NCBI GenBank assembly: GCA_964508975.1
Contig: CAZDVQ010000011.1
Location: 1-64,000 of the forward strand
Origin: CAZDVQ01 sp964508975
GTDB taxonomy: Bacteria > Bacteroidota > Bacteroidia > Chitinophagales > Saprospiraceae
Direction: 5' to 3'
Length of the DNA: 64,000 bases
Part shown: positions 19,027 to 28,071 of the stretch, one piece after another
Position numbering within the stretch: the first letter of the stretch is position 1
How the letters are laid out: the number at the start of each line of letters is the position of its first letter
Notes under the pieces: model-generated
The model's database searches: none
What the model was told of the DNA's origin: nothing
Seen by the model: the letters and a program-made list of their open reading frames with translations, nothing else
Translations under genes and position numbers: made by a program

Positions 19027-19317
19027 TTAAATCTGCTCCGTTATGATACGGACGACCTCGTAAAAACCATCCGATTTCAACACGTACAAAATATTTTTAC
19101 CGTCACGGGTTGATTTTACCACATCGCGGTCCTTCAAAATCCTTAAATGATGCGATGCAATAGCCTGCTCGATGTTTAAGGCTTCGTGTATCTCGGTTAC
19201 GGACAATTGCTTTTGTTCATGCAACAACATAATCATAGCCATGCGAATCGGGTGAGCGATTGCACGTAATACCTCGGTTCCATTTTCTAACGCTACGATA
19301 TTTGTAATGGGATTCAT
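19027..19317 (-). CDS. ArsR-family HTH regulator
   Basis: 96 residues, essentially one winged-helix domain: RAIAHPIRMAMIMLLHEQ, LSVTEIHEALNIEQAIASHH, LRILKDRDVVKSTRDGKNI. This is the canonical ArsR/SmtB fold. The CxC metal site usually found in the recognition helix of metal sensors is absent (there is no Cys in the protein), so a non-metal signal or redox-independent role is likely. Monocistronic: the flanking gaps are short and no partner lies on the same strand immediately downstream. Target unknown. Confidence 0.88.
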   Translation of the reverse strand: MNPITNIVALENGTEVLRAIAHPIRMAMIMLLHEQKQLSVTEIHEALNIEQAIASHHLRILKDRDVVKSTRDGKNILYVLKSDGFYEVVRIITEQI

Positions 19318-19418
19318 ATGCGGGGGGCAACGGCTTTGTTCCGTTTAGATATGTAAATATATGGATAATTCTTTAAATAAACGTGTATCCTGTCTGATTT
19401 GTTTGCTTTTGATCAATA

Positions 19419-19883
19419 TTATGCCCTTTTGGCCAAGTAATAGTTCTCTTTTTGACGCATCAACTGCTCGTCGGCCTCGGTTTTATCCTTGTAGCCCAAC
19501 ATGTGCAGTACGCCGTGTACCAGCACCCGGTGTAGTTCTTGTTCGGCACTCACGTTAAAATCCCGAGCATTATCCTCGGTGCGTTCCACGCTGATAAATA
19601 TGTCCCCGTGCACCACACCTTCGGTATATTGGAAGGTAATCACGTCGGTCAGGGTGTCATGGTCAAGGTACTCTACGTTTAAGTCGTACAGGTAATCATC
19701 ATCGCAAAAGATAAAAGATAAGGTATCTACAGCGCCTGACTCCTCGCGAATAACGTCGCAAAGCCAAGCGAGGGTCTTGTCCTCATTGGCCAAGGGGTTT
19801 TCTACCCCCTCGGTGTAAAAATTTATATCAAATGCTTCCACGGTGTTGCGTCCTTTGGGGTTAACGTAAAATGACTGATGCAT
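19419..19883 (-). CDS. ybeY: Endoribonuclease YbeY
   Basis: 154 residues, with the single-domain UPF0054 metalloprotein signature HGVLHMLGYKD (H-G-x-L-H-x-x-G-x-x-x form) and DVITFQYTEGVVHGDIFIS upstream. YbeY is a zinc-dependent RNase acting in 16S rRNA 3'-end maturation and ribosome quality control. The usual final metal ligand (His of GYDH) is replaced: the sequence reads GYKDKTEAD. The start overlaps the end of the upstream CARDB gene by 23 bp, so translation may be coupled. Confidence 0.9.
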   Translation of the reverse strand: MHQSFYVNPKGRNTVEAFDINFYTEGVENPLANEDKTLAWLCDVIREESGAVDTLSFIFCDDDYLYDLNVEYLDHDTLTDVITFQYTEGVVHGDIFISVERTEDNARDFNVSAEQELHRVLVHGVLHMLGYKDKTEADEQLMRQKENYYLAKRA

Positions 19884-21291
19884 TGTTGTTCATCTCGCTA
19901 CACTCGCGCAAGGTTTGGAAGGCATCAATGCGCATCACCAAGATGGGTGTATAGCGGGTGTACTTAGGCATATCTACCTCTACCTTAACGGCAATCTGTG
20001 TGTTGGGCTCAACTTTGCCATCGTTGGGCAAATCTACTAGAAAACCGCCACCGGTCATGATATCGCCTTTGTTCAGGCTACGGTCGCCAGATAAAAATCC
20101 ACGCCAGGCCACATTATCTTGATAACCTTTTTCAGCGCCATATAAATTAGCTGCGACCTCACCCACATTGCTGATGTACAGGGTTACGGTTGCTTTTTTA
20201 CGTTTGAATTTATTGATGACAACGCTGTCGATGCGCAAATCCGGGCAACCTTCACCTTCATCGTAATACACAGCGGTCCAGTTGTCTTGCGTTTCGTACA
20301 CTTCGGGTTTGGCGGGTTTTTCCTTTTTGACTTTCTCCTTCTTGACTTTTGTATTTTTCGACTTGACCACCGTGGTATCAGTCAACGGTTGGCCGTTGTC
20401 AACTATTTCTTCTAAGTTCACTTCGGGTTTAGCAGGCTTCTCTTTCTTGATTTTTTCCTTCTTGGCTTTTTTAGTTTTCGACTTGACCACCGTGGTATCA
20501 GTCAGCGGTTGGCTGTTGTCAGCTAATTCATCCAAGACGGGCAAATTAGGTTCTTTATCCAGTTTAGGGGCGGTTTCGGCTTTTGCGGTCTTGGCTTTCT
20601 TTTCTTTTTTGGCTTTCTTCGCCTTTTTTGCAGGTTTGTCAACCAAGGCCATGGCTGTATCGGCGGGAGGTAGAGTATCTACCACAAAGTTCATGGCTTC
20701 AATGGGCAAGCCTACGTACATCGTGTCGGTTACGGCTTTACTGGCTTCAACCTTGTCCAATTTGCCTTTTTTGTTGTTTTCAAGTACAACAGGCTTGGCA
20801 TTGCTCAGCATATTTTGCGGGAAGTTCGCTTCCAGCTGTGCTCGGCTGATTGAAATGGTATTATTGTTTTCGTCGCATTCGCTGATGCCCATGGTCAAAA
20901 TCTTCACGATGATGTAGTTGGGCTGCTCGGCGCTTTGTTCAAACTTGGTATCAATTTTTAATATTCCGATATTGCCGGGCGATACCATGCTGATGGTGCT
21001 CAAATCCTTGATGCCTTTGTTGGCAATCATCACGGCTTTATCGTTTAATTCAGGCTCAGGCGAGCTATACAGCTGGAACGCCAGCTTGATGCTCTTGCCA
21101 TTTTGTAGGTCGAGCACTGCCGAACCATTATTTTTAACCTGCAATATCAGGCTCAGCTTATTTTTTGAAATATCGAGTACCTTGAAGGTGTCGATGGTCA
21201 AATCGGGGCAGGTAAATGCAACTTCGGTCTGTGCATTCGAATATACAGCGCTAAATAAAAGCGCAAAGAGAGAGAGTAGTAAACGGGTCAT
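19861..21291 (-). CDS. Secreted CARDB-like protein with Lys-rich duplicated linker
   Basis: 476 residues. A signal peptide (MTRLLLSLFALLFSAVYSNA) is followed by two similar domains of CARDB/immunoglobulin type: first about 25-150 (CPDLTIDTF ... ISECDENNNTISI), second about 345-476 (CPDLRIDSVVI ... LRECSEMNNNASVIL). Both begin with Cys-Pro-Asp-Leu and end with a Cys-x-(E)-x-N-N-N motif. Between them is a very Lys/Ala-rich linker containing a tandem duplication of about 40 residues (PLTDTTVVKSK ... KKEKPAKPEV twice). The linker resembles positively charged cell-wall or DNA-binding tails. Function unknown; periplasmic or outer-surface location inferred. Confidence 0.75.
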   Translation of the reverse strand: MTRLLLSLFALLFSAVYSNAQTEVAFTCPDLTIDTFKVLDISKNKLSLILQVKNNGSAVLDLQNGKSIKLAFQLYSSPEPELNDKAVMIANKGIKDLSTISMVSPGNIGILKIDTKFEQSAEQPNYIIVKILTMGISECDENNNTISISRAQLEANFPQNMLSNAKPVVLENNKKGKLDKVEASKAVTDTMYVGLPIEAMNFVVDTLPPADTAMALVDKPAKKAKKAKKEKKAKTAKAETAPKLDKEPNLPVLDELADNSQPLTDTTVVKSKTKKAKKEKIKKEKPAKPEVNLEEIVDNGQPLTDTTVVKSKNTKVKKEKVKKEKPAKPEVYETQDNWTAVYYDEGEGCPDLRIDSVVINKFKRKKATVTLYISNVGEVAANLYGAEKGYQDNVAWRGFLSGDRSLNKGDIMTGGGFLVDLPNDGKVEPNTQIAVKVEVDMPKYTRYTPILVMRIDAFQTLRECSEMNNNASVILR

Positions 21292-21327
21292 CTGATGGAG
21301 GGGAGATAAATGAATCCGCGAATATCG

Positions 21328-21813
21328 CTACAAATCATGACTTTTTGGGTCAAAAATTTCAATGGGCCTGTTGATGCTCTCTTGTAGGGATATAAAGGTC
21401 TCGGTACGCTGTATGCCATTGATTTTCTGTATCTTATCGTGTAAAACCTCACGCAGGTGGTCGGTGTCTCTACAAACAATCTTCGCAAAAACGTTGTACA
21501 AACCCGTGGTATAATTGGCTTCCACTATCTCGGGGATGTTATCCAAGTCGCGGGCCACTTGGTCATATAGCGAGCTTTTATCGAGGTAAATGCCCAAAAA
21601 AGCACTGATGTCGTAGCCTAGTTTGGCGTAATCAACCACCAAGTTGGCACCTTTTACAATACCGAGTTGCTCTAGTTTTTTCATGCGTACGTGCACGGTA
21701 CCGCCCGATACGTGTATCTGCTTCGCGATGTCGGTGTAAGGCGTTTTGGCATCCTGCATCAAAATAGATAGGATTTGCAAATCGATTTGATCAAGGTCAA
21801 TTTCCCTTCTCAT
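21328..21813 (-). CDS. Lrp/AsnC-family regulator
   Basis: 161 residues. N-terminal HTH (DLDQIDLQILSILMQDAKTP, YTDIAKQIHVSGGTVHVRMK) followed by the RAM/AsnC ligand domain (GYDISAFLGIYLDKSS ... EANYTTGLYNVFAKIVCRD). Typical length. Lrp-type regulators form octamers that sense amino acids or related metabolites. The Gly-Gly in the recognition helix (VSGGTVHVR) is common in Bacteroidota members. No obvious operon partner. Confidence 0.92.
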   Translation of the reverse strand: MRREIDLDQIDLQILSILMQDAKTPYTDIAKQIHVSGGTVHVRMKKLEQLGIVKGANLVVDYAKLGYDISAFLGIYLDKSSLYDQVARDLDNIPEIVEANYTTGLYNVFAKIVCRDTDHLREVLHDKIQKINGIQRTETFISLQESINRPIEIFDPKSHDL

Positions 21814-21908
21814 AGGCGTATTTTTATGAATTCGTCAACAATGATATGGCTTTTTTGGGAAATTTCAAAATTTTAGCGCTTTTCTCTGCTTATTGAAGGT
21901 ATTTCAGC

Positions 21909-22133
21909 AAAGCCAAGCTTTTTGCGCCAGGCATGCGAAGGGCAGCGCCGTAGGCGCTGGTGCGCAGCACGGAGCATAGCGAACCACGAAGTGCTCCGTA
22001 AGGGAGCGAAGCGACCGCACGAACCCCGGAGCACGCCGACGGCGCATCGCGCCGGGGCGCCCAAACAAACATCTTTCGCTTCGCATACGTTATGTAATTG
22101 GGCCAAGCTACTTGGGCGCTAAAACTTGGCTTT
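21909..22133. repeat. GC-rich repeat, copy E, bracketed by inverted repeats
   Basis: GC-rich core (about 21929-22066, ending ggggcgcccaaac) flanked by aaagccaagctttttgcgcc (21909-21928) and its imperfect complement ggcgctaaaacttggcttt (22115-22133). This makes a 225-bp unit with terminal inverted repeats inside the 560-bp gap 21814-22373. No coding potential despite open frames in both directions. Confidence 0.6.
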
Positions 22134-22190
22134 TCGAGAGCCATATTTACCAAAAAAAGCTACTTTTACGTTGTTTTGTTTTGGGCGCAT

Positions 22191-22320
22191 CCCCGCGTGC
22201 TGCGCACCCGGGGTCGCAGTCCTCCAGGCTCGCCTACGGCTCGGTACGCCGCCGCTTCGCGTCAGGCGCACCCGCTGTCCTGCGGCCAGCGGCCTTCCGG
22301 GTTGCTTGCGCGGTTATCCG
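22191..22320 (+). repeat. GC-rich mosaic repeat, copy F
   Basis: Starts at the common border ttgggcgc and contains hairpins such as cccgcgtgctgcgcacccgggg. It shares the cgccgct and ccgctgtcctgcg modules with family 1 copies. It ends shortly before the promoter region of the 1171-residue protein. Confidence 0.6.
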
Positions 22321-22373
22321 AACAGCCTAGCACATCCATACCTGCTTTTATTATTTAGCACATTGAAACGAAA

Positions 22374-25300
22374 ATGAAATTACAGCTATATCGCCTTGGC
22401 CTGACGGTGTGTTTGGCGCTACTCCAACTCAGCGGCTGGGCTCAAATTAATACAGAGTTCGGGAAAAACCGTGTGCAGTTCCACGAGTTCAGCTGGTTTC
22501 AATACGAGACCAAGCACTTTATAACCTATTACGACCGCAAGGATCAGAACTTGGCCAAATTCGCGTTCCAAGTGGCCGAGGGCGAATATGAAAACCTCCA
22601 AAACCTGATGGAATACCGCCTTGGCGGGAAAATTGCCCTGGTTTTGTACACGGATATTACCGACCTAAAACAAAGCAACATCGGTAAGGAAGATATTTTT
22701 TACAACACCGGCGGCGTGACCAAAATAGTTGAAAATAAGGTTTTTATACATTTTAATGGCGACCATAACGACTTCCGCCGCCAGATTCGCGAGGGTATAG
22801 CCAAGGTACTGCTCTCGCACATGGTTTTCGGCGATAACCTCCAGGAAATCTTGCAAAACAACATGCTGCTGAGCCTGCCTGTGTGGTTTACCGAGGGTAT
22901 TGTATCGTATGTAGCGCAAGACTGGACCGTGGCCGAGGACCTCCGATTGAGGGATAAAATCCTATCGGGCGATTACACCGATTTTCAACGGCTAGCCGAT
23001 GAAGACCCCAAGTTGGCAGGCCATTCCTTCTGGTTTTTCGTGTCGCAGCTCTACGATAAATCAACTGTTTCAAACTTGCTGTACTTGACCCGCATCAACC
23101 GCAGCATCGAGAGTGGCTTCCTGTATGTAACCGGTACGCCCTTCAACGTGGTGGCCGAGGGCTGGCACGATTTCTACCGCGAACGCTACGAACAAGATGT
23201 GCAAGGGCTGATTTTTCCCGACCTTAAATCGGAGCAAGTGTTTATCCCGGCCATTAAAAAACGCCCAAGGGTAACGAAAGTAGCCCTCAGCCCGGATGGC
23301 AAAACCTTGGCCTATGTGACCAACGACATCGGGAAAACCCGCGTATACCTGAAGCTAGCCGATGAGGCCCAACCCAAGCTGATATTTAAATCTGGTACCC
23401 GAAATAACCTGCAAGCTACCGATTACGGCTACCCGCTCATCGCCTGGTCGGCAACGGGTAAAAACTTGGCCATCTACTACGAGAAACAGGACGATATCAA
23501 GCTGATTACCTACAACCTCAAAGATGAAACCAAGACCTACACCCCTGTAGAAGGTGTTGAACGGGTGCTCTCGGTAGATTATATCAACGATAAAGATATG
23601 GTCATCACGGCTATATTAGGCGGGTATTCCAACCTGTTTACCTTCTCGGCCAACCGTGGTCTAAAACCCATCAGCAAAGATTTTTGGGATTATCGCGATG
23701 CCAGTTACGCCTACTTCAACGGCAAAAAAGGCATTGTTTTTTCCTCTAATCGCCCCAATATCAACTTTGTACAGGAAAGTCTCGATACCATTTTGCCCTT
23801 GGGCAATTACGACTTGTTCTGGTACGACCTAGACAATCCAACAGCCGAGTTGTACAACATTACCAACACACCCAACGCCAACGAATTTCAAGTAAAAAGC
23901 CTTGATAGTACGCACCTCGTTTGGATAAGCGATGCTGCTGGACACCATACTTTACACACGGGTATGGTTGACACTGTTTTTGCCTACTACAACCGGGTAT
24001 ATAAATTCAAGGATGGCTCAGAAGTTGTCATGCACGCCGATTCAGTGCTTGAAATAGAGCCCAACAGCCTAGATACCAGTTTTACCCTGCCGGTTTATCT
24101 CCCCAAAACCCGCAGTTGGGCTAGCCAAACTTTTGCCCGGGGCATCAATGATTTTAGCTTAGCCAACAATGGCATGGCCAGCTACTTATTCCAGAAGGAT
24201 AACCGCTACGTGGTGTATACTGATAAATTGGACTGGAGCAAGCAGATTACGGAAAAAAACACCGTGTTCCGCCAACGCAGAAGCGCTAAAGTCACGGAAA
24301 AAGCCAATAAACCACCCAAGGTTGAGGTCGTTGCCCCCGTTGAGCCCATTGTACCCGAACCTGATAATGTGCGTGGCGACACCACTGCGCTGGACTCCCT
24401 GTTGAACGAGTTGGAAAGCTACTTGTTCCAAAGCCGTTTTGACGATATCGAAATACCACGCCCACTGCAAGATCCTGCGCCCGAGCCAGTAAAACAAGCC
24501 GAGCCCGCCGCCCAAATGTTGGTGAACGAGCAAGGCTCGGTACTGCTACAAGCGCCAAACGCGGCCAATAATACGCCTACCAAGCCCAATGTGCCTAAAT
24601 TTGTAAGCACCAAGGTGGTGCCATACAAGGTCCGTTTCCGCATCAACGACCTGGTAACGCAGATGGACAATAGCATTATGTTTGGCGGCTTGCTACCCAA
24701 CTTTGCAGGTAGTCAGGGCTATCAATACCCGCCTATGGGCTTCTTGGTGAAAACCAGCATCGAGGATGTATTTGAAGACCATACCTTGGAAGGCGGCATG
24801 CGTATCCCCTTCTCGTTCAATGGTATGGAGTACTTTTTAACCTACAACAACCGCAAACGTAGGCTCGATCAGACCTATTCGGTGTATCGCCGTGGGGTGA
24901 GCAATGCCTACAATATCGAAGGTGTTGGGGTTCCGGCCGATTATGCGTTCCGGGCTAAAACTATTACGCACCTGGTACAGGCACAGTATAAATGGCCCTT
25001 TGATATTTACCGTAGTGTTCGCGCCACCGTGACAGCGCGCGACGATAAATTTGTACCATTGGCTACCGACCCAATCTCGCTGGCCATAAACACCTACTCG
25101 GAGCAACGTATTGGTTTACGTTTGGAGTATGTTTTCGACAATGCCATTACCATCAACACCAATATATTAAACGGCACTCGGTACAAATTCACCGCTGAAT
25201 TTTACAATAGGTTTCAGGCCAACCTGGCCAATAACCGCTTGAATATCGACCCATCTGTTGGGCTTATGGGCGTGTTGGGCGTAGATGCCCGCCATTACAT

Positions 25301-25889
25301 ACCGTTGTTCAAGCACAGCGTGTTGGCTATGCGTGCCGCTGGCTCAAGTTCCTTCGGTTCTGATAAGTTCTTGTACTTCCTGGGCGGTGTTGAAAACTGG
25401 CTGCTACCCAAGTACAACAACGAGATACCCGTGCCTGACGACCAGAGCTTTAGCTACCAAGTGCTGGCCACCAACCTGCGTGGCTTTGCCAACAACATCC
25501 GCAACGGTAACAGCTACGCTTTGGCCAATATTGAAGCCAGGGTGCCACTGTTTAACTATTTTAGCAAGCGACCATTGCGCTCCAACTTCTTGCGTACCTT
25601 CCAATTGGTAGCCTTTATGGATGCGGGTACAGCCTGGCAGGGATTAAATCCCTTTAGTAGTGATAATCCATTGAATACCAAGGTTATAACGAATGCTGAG
25701 CGTCCGCAGGATTATGCGCCAGTAACGGTTACGGTGCAGTATTTCCGAAACCCATTGGTGATGGGTGCTGGTTTGGGTGCTCGGGCCATGTTGTTTGGTT
25801 ACTTTATCAAGTTAGACTACGCTTGGGGCATTGAAACAGGCCGGGTTCAAAAACCAATTTTCTACTTCTCCATCGGGCAGGATTTCTAG
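22374..25889 (+). CDS. Outer-membrane protein: MA-like domain, propeller, barrel
   Basis: 1171 residues. Signal peptide (MKLQLYRLGLTVCLALLQLSGWA). Residues ~40-270 look like a gluzincin/peptidase-MA relative (ETKHFITYYDR ... LPVWFTEGIVSYVAQDW), but the expected HExxH is not present (VLLSHMVFGDNLQ at that place), so it is probably inactive. About 280-620 resemble TolB/PD40 beta-propeller blades (KVALSPDGKTLAYVTNDIGK, YPLIAWSATGKNLAIYY, GKKGIVFSSNRP). A Pro-rich linker (~670-750) is followed by a C-terminal part with alternating strands ending in IGQDF, like an Omp85/surface-antigen type outer-membrane barrel. Full-length proteins of this layout are conserved but uncharacterised in Bacteroidota. 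Single gene after repeat F. Confidence 0.75.
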   Translation: MKLQLYRLGLTVCLALLQLSGWAQINTEFGKNRVQFHEFSWFQYETKHFITYYDRKDQNLAKFAFQVAEGEYENLQNLMEYRLGGKIALVLYTDITDLKQSNIGKEDIFYNTGGVTKIVENKVFIHFNGDHNDFRRQIREGIAKVLLSHMVFGDNLQEILQNNMLLSLPVWFTEGIVSYVAQDWTVAEDLRLRDKILSGDYTDFQRLADEDPKLAGHSFWFFVSQLYDKSTVSNLLYLTRINRSIESGFLYVTGTPFNVVAEGWHDFYRERYEQDVQGLIFPDLKSEQVFIPAIKKRPRVTKVALSPDGKTLAYVTNDIGKTRVYLKLADEAQPKLIFKSGTRNNLQATDYGYPLIAWSATGKNLAIYYEKQDDIKLITYNLKDETKTYTPVEGVERVLSVDYINDKDMVITAILGGYSNLFTFSANRGLKPISKDFWDYRDASYAYFNGKKGIVFSSNRPNINFVQESLDTILPLGNYDLFWYDLDNPTAELYNITNTPNANEFQVKSLDSTHLVWISDAAGHHTLHTGMVDTVFAYYNRVYKFKDGSEVVMHADSVLEIEPNSLDTSFTLPVYLPKTRSWASQTFARGINDFSLANNGMASYLFQKDNRYVVYTDKLDWSKQITEKNTVFRQRRSAKVTEKANKPPKVEVVAPVEPIVPEPDNVRGDTTALDSLLNELESYLFQSRFDDIEIPRPLQDPAPEPVKQAEPAAQMLVNEQGSVLLQAPNAANNTPTKPNVPKFVSTKVVPYKVRFRINDLVTQMDNSIMFGGLLPNFAGSQGYQYPPMGFLVKTSIEDVFEDHTLEGGMRIPFSFNGMEYFLTYNNRKRRLDQTYSVYRRGVSNAYNIEGVGVPADYAFRAKTITHLVQAQYKWPFDIYRSVRATVTARDDKFVPLATDPISLAINTYSEQRIGLRLEYVFDNAITINTNILNGTRYKFTAEFYNRFQANLANNRLNIDPSVGLMGVLGVDARHYIPLFKHSVLAMRAAGSSSFGSDKFLYFLGGVENWLLPKYNNEIPVPDDQSFSYQVLATNLRGFANNIRNGNSYALANIEARVPLFNYFSKRPLRSNFLRTFQLVAFMDAGTAWQGLNPFSSDNPLNTKVITNAERPQDYAPVTVTVQYFRNPLVMGAGLGARAMLFGYFIKLDYAWGIETGRVQKPIFYFSIGQDF

Positions 25890-25956
25890 GTAGTAGTATG
25901 TAGAATTATTGGGGCGTTGCGCTGCCGAAGACATCCCCTCGAGGAAACAACATGAA

Positions 25957-26340
25957 CTACCATAAGATATTGCGGGTGTAAAGTTCAAAGTTATTATCAG
26001 CAGAGATTATAGTCATATTTTCAACAAAGCCTTGAGCAATAATAATCCGGTCAAAGGGATCTTTGTGGTGGAAAGGCAGTTGTGCTACTATATTGGTATG
26101 CTCAAACGTAATGGGCAATATTTCTATGCCGTTTGCCAATGCCATTTGATTGACTTCTTCAAACGGAACAGCTATTTCTAATTTCGAAATACTGACCTTT
26201 ATGGCCATTTCCCAAAGACTTGCAACGCTTAAAAAACATACAGTATGTTCTGATTCAATCGTATTTAGTGCTTTTGGGCTCAAATTTTCACTACCTTCAA
26301 GCAGCCATATGAACGTATGCGTGTCAAGGAGTACCTTCAT
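25957..26340 (-). CDS. PIN-domain toxin (VapC-like)
   Basis: 127 residues of PIN form: first acidic residue in LLDTHTFIWLL, central Glu in SLWEMAIKVSISKL, and the Asp pair in HKDPFDRIIIAQG with downstream ISADNNF. PIN toxins are Mg-dependent ribonucleases, often cutting initiator tRNA or rRNA. It overlaps the upstream antitoxin gene by 4 bp (ATGA arrangement), a normal toxin-antitoxin organisation. Confidence 0.9.
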   Translation of the reverse strand: MKVLLDTHTFIWLLEGSENLSPKALNTIESEHTVCFLSVASLWEMAIKVSISKLEIAVPFEEVNQMALANGIEILPITFEHTNIVAQLPFHHKDPFDRIIIAQGFVENMTIISADNNFELYTRNILW

Positions 26341-26555
26341 GGCATGTAGTCATTAAAATGATCTAAAGGCTCATCAAAATTGGGAGACATTATAAAAGTC
26401 CCTTTTGCACTTCCAAATTTGGGCTTTCGTTTTTCAGCATGCTGCTCATGAGCATTTTTGTCCTTGTTGAGTAAGTATTCAACAAAGAGCATAAGTTCAG
26501 CTAAACGTTCTTCTTGTAGCTGGTTGATTTTTGAGTAAAGATTGTTTACCGTCAT
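26337..26555 (-). CDS. DUF2281-type antitoxin of the PIN pair
   Basis: 72 residues from ATG 26555; the frame is open to 26615 but the extra residues are not typical. N-terminal helical segment NNLYSKINQLQEERLAELML, then FVEYLLNKDK, a basic linker and the C-terminal FGSAKGTFIMSPNFDEPL typical of DUF2281 antitoxins, whose tail wraps the PIN toxin. It should neutralise the toxin encoded immediately downstream and repress the operon. Confidence 0.85.
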   Translation of the reverse strand: MTVNNLYSKINQLQEERLAELMLFVEYLLNKDKNAHEQHAEKRKPKFGSAKGTFIMSPNFDEPLDHFNDYMP

Positions 26556-26708
26556 AACTTTAGCATTATTATGCAAATATAAATCAAACAAATCGCATTT
26601 TAAATTTAAACACACATTTGACTAATATCGTTGCACTTTAATCGTTAGGAACTTTTTCTGCTATAGTGCCCTTCTGCTTGTGCCAATTAAGCAAACCAGC
26701 GCAAAAAA

Positions 26709-26910
26709 CGGCCTAGCGATGCGAAGGGCGGCCGTAGGCCGTACCGCAGGGGCGTATGCCCCAAGGTATGAGCGAACAGCGAACCCGGAGCATGAACGCA
26801 GCGGTTTTGCGAAGCAAAAACAAATGTACTCAATGTACATTTGTAGCAAGTGAACCATTTGCTCCTGCAAATGGCTCTACGCCCCGAGCGCATGCGAGGG
26901 GAGGCCCAAA
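26709..26910 (+). repeat. GC-rich mosaic repeat, copy G (family 2)
   Basis: Runs from cggcctagcgatgcg to gaggggaggccc and is the longest member of its family, because an AT-rich segment with a perfect 10-bp hairpin (acaaatgtac / gtacatttgt, 26820-26844) is inserted between the usual modules. It occupies most of the 385-bp gap 26556-26940; nothing else is seen there. Confidence 0.65.
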
Positions 26911-26940
26911 AATATTAAAATTACAAAAGCCAGCTAACGC

Positions 26941-27939
26941 TTAAAGCACCGTATAATCGCCTACGTTGTAAATTTTGCTACCCTCGGAAATAACCACCTT
27001 GCTGCCCACCATCGAGTCTTTCATGATGACGTTTTCAATGGTGCTGCCATCTTGTACCAAGCTGTTGGAAACCACAGCGTTGCGCACCTGCGTGTTCAAG
27101 CCAAGGCTTACGTAGGGGCCAACCACGGCATTTTCGACCTGCACACCAGGAGCCAAGAAGCAAGGCTGGATGATGGTAGAGTTCAAGATTTTAACGCTCG
27201 GGTCTATATTCGCCTGAGGGCCGTTAAAGTCTAGTACACGTTGGTTCGCAAACACCACAGCATCTTTGTTGCCGCAATCAAGCCATTCGCTGATTTGGCC
27301 AGGGGCAAATTTAGTGCCTTTCAGTCGCATATTTTCGAGCGCATCGGTGAGTTGGAACTCGCCTTTTTGCTGGATATCATTGTCGAGGAGATATTGCAAC
27401 TCTGATTTCAAATATTCCCCATCCTTGAAGTAATAAATACCCACGATGGCCAGGTCGCTGACAAAAGTTTTGGGTTTTTCTACAAAATCGGTAATCATGC
27501 CCTGGGCATCTAGTTTTACCACGCCGTAGGCAGAGGGGTCGGGGACTTGTTGTACCCAAATCACACCATCTTGCTCGGTATCTAGGCGAAAGCCAGAGCG
27601 GAATAAGGTATCGGCAAAGGCCACTACACAGGGGCCATGCAGCACTTCTTTTGCGCACATGATGGCATGGGCGGTGCCCAACTGTTCCAACTGGTAACAG
27701 ATACGGCCTTTAGCACCGAGTTTCTCGGCCAAGGCCAGCAAGGCATCTTCGGTTTCTTTGCCAAAATCACCAATGATGAAAGCAATTTCATCAAATGGGT
27801 GTTCGATAGAAGCCACGAGGTCTTCGACCAGGCGTTGAACAATAGGTTTTCCGGCAACAGATACCAAGGGCTTAGGTACCGTTAGGGTATGTGGCCTGAG
27901 TCGAGTGCCTCGCCCGGCCATTGGGATAATCAAGTTCAT
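26941..27939 (-). CDS. Sugar-phosphate nucleotidyltransferase
   Basis: 332 residues. N-terminal GT-A-like nucleotidyltransferase: signature MNLIIPMAGRGTRLRPHTLT and PKPLVSVAGKPI; QLEQLGTAHAI; acidic metal site FADTLF; later VEKPK and GEFQLTDALENM. C-terminal left-handed beta-helix from about residue 245 (hexapeptides such as IDPSVKI, VENAVV, IENVIM). Resembles glucose-1-phosphate thymidylyl/uridylyltransferases, which make activated sugars for surface polysaccharides. The exact nucleotide and sugar cannot be read from the sequence. Stop codon immediately follows repeat G. Confidence 0.9.
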   Translation of the reverse strand: MNLIIPMAGRGTRLRPHTLTVPKPLVSVAGKPIVQRLVEDLVASIEHPFDEIAFIIGDFGKETEDALLALAEKLGAKGRICYQLEQLGTAHAIMCAKEVLHGPCVVAFADTLFRSGFRLDTEQDGVIWVQQVPDPSAYGVVKLDAQGMITDFVEKPKTFVSDLAIVGIYYFKDGEYLKSELQYLLDNDIQQKGEFQLTDALENMRLKGTKFAPGQISEWLDCGNKDAVVFANQRVLDFNGPQANIDPSVKILNSTIIQPCFLAPGVQVENAVVGPYVSLGLNTQVRNAVVSNSLVQDGSTIENVIMKDSMVGSKVVISEGSKIYNVGDYTVL

Positions 27940-28050
27940 ATGTGTGTTTGTTGGGGTTAAAAATAGCTACAATTCGGAAATTGCAGCTACTTCCGACTAC
28001 AAATATACTGCTATGGGCCTATTAAAGTCACACATTTAAAAGGTTTTGGC

Positions 28051-28058
28051 TAACTTTG
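28051..28058 (+). promoter_or_regulatory. Bacteroidota -7 box before GGGP synthase gene
   Basis: TAACTTTG matches the TAnnTTTG -7 consensus of the phylum, 13 bp before the ATG, implying a very short leader. A clear TTG -33 element at the expected spacing was not found. Confidence 0.45.
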
Positions 28059-28071
28059 TGAAAAATATAGC

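Noticed and set aside
22098..22377. Open frames across GC-rich repeat F
   Set aside because: Same reason as above; Ala/Pro/Arg-rich, no conserved frame between copies.
25957..26555. PIN/DUF2281 pair as novel system
   Set aside because: Clear standard toxin-antitoxin pair; annotated but not unusual.
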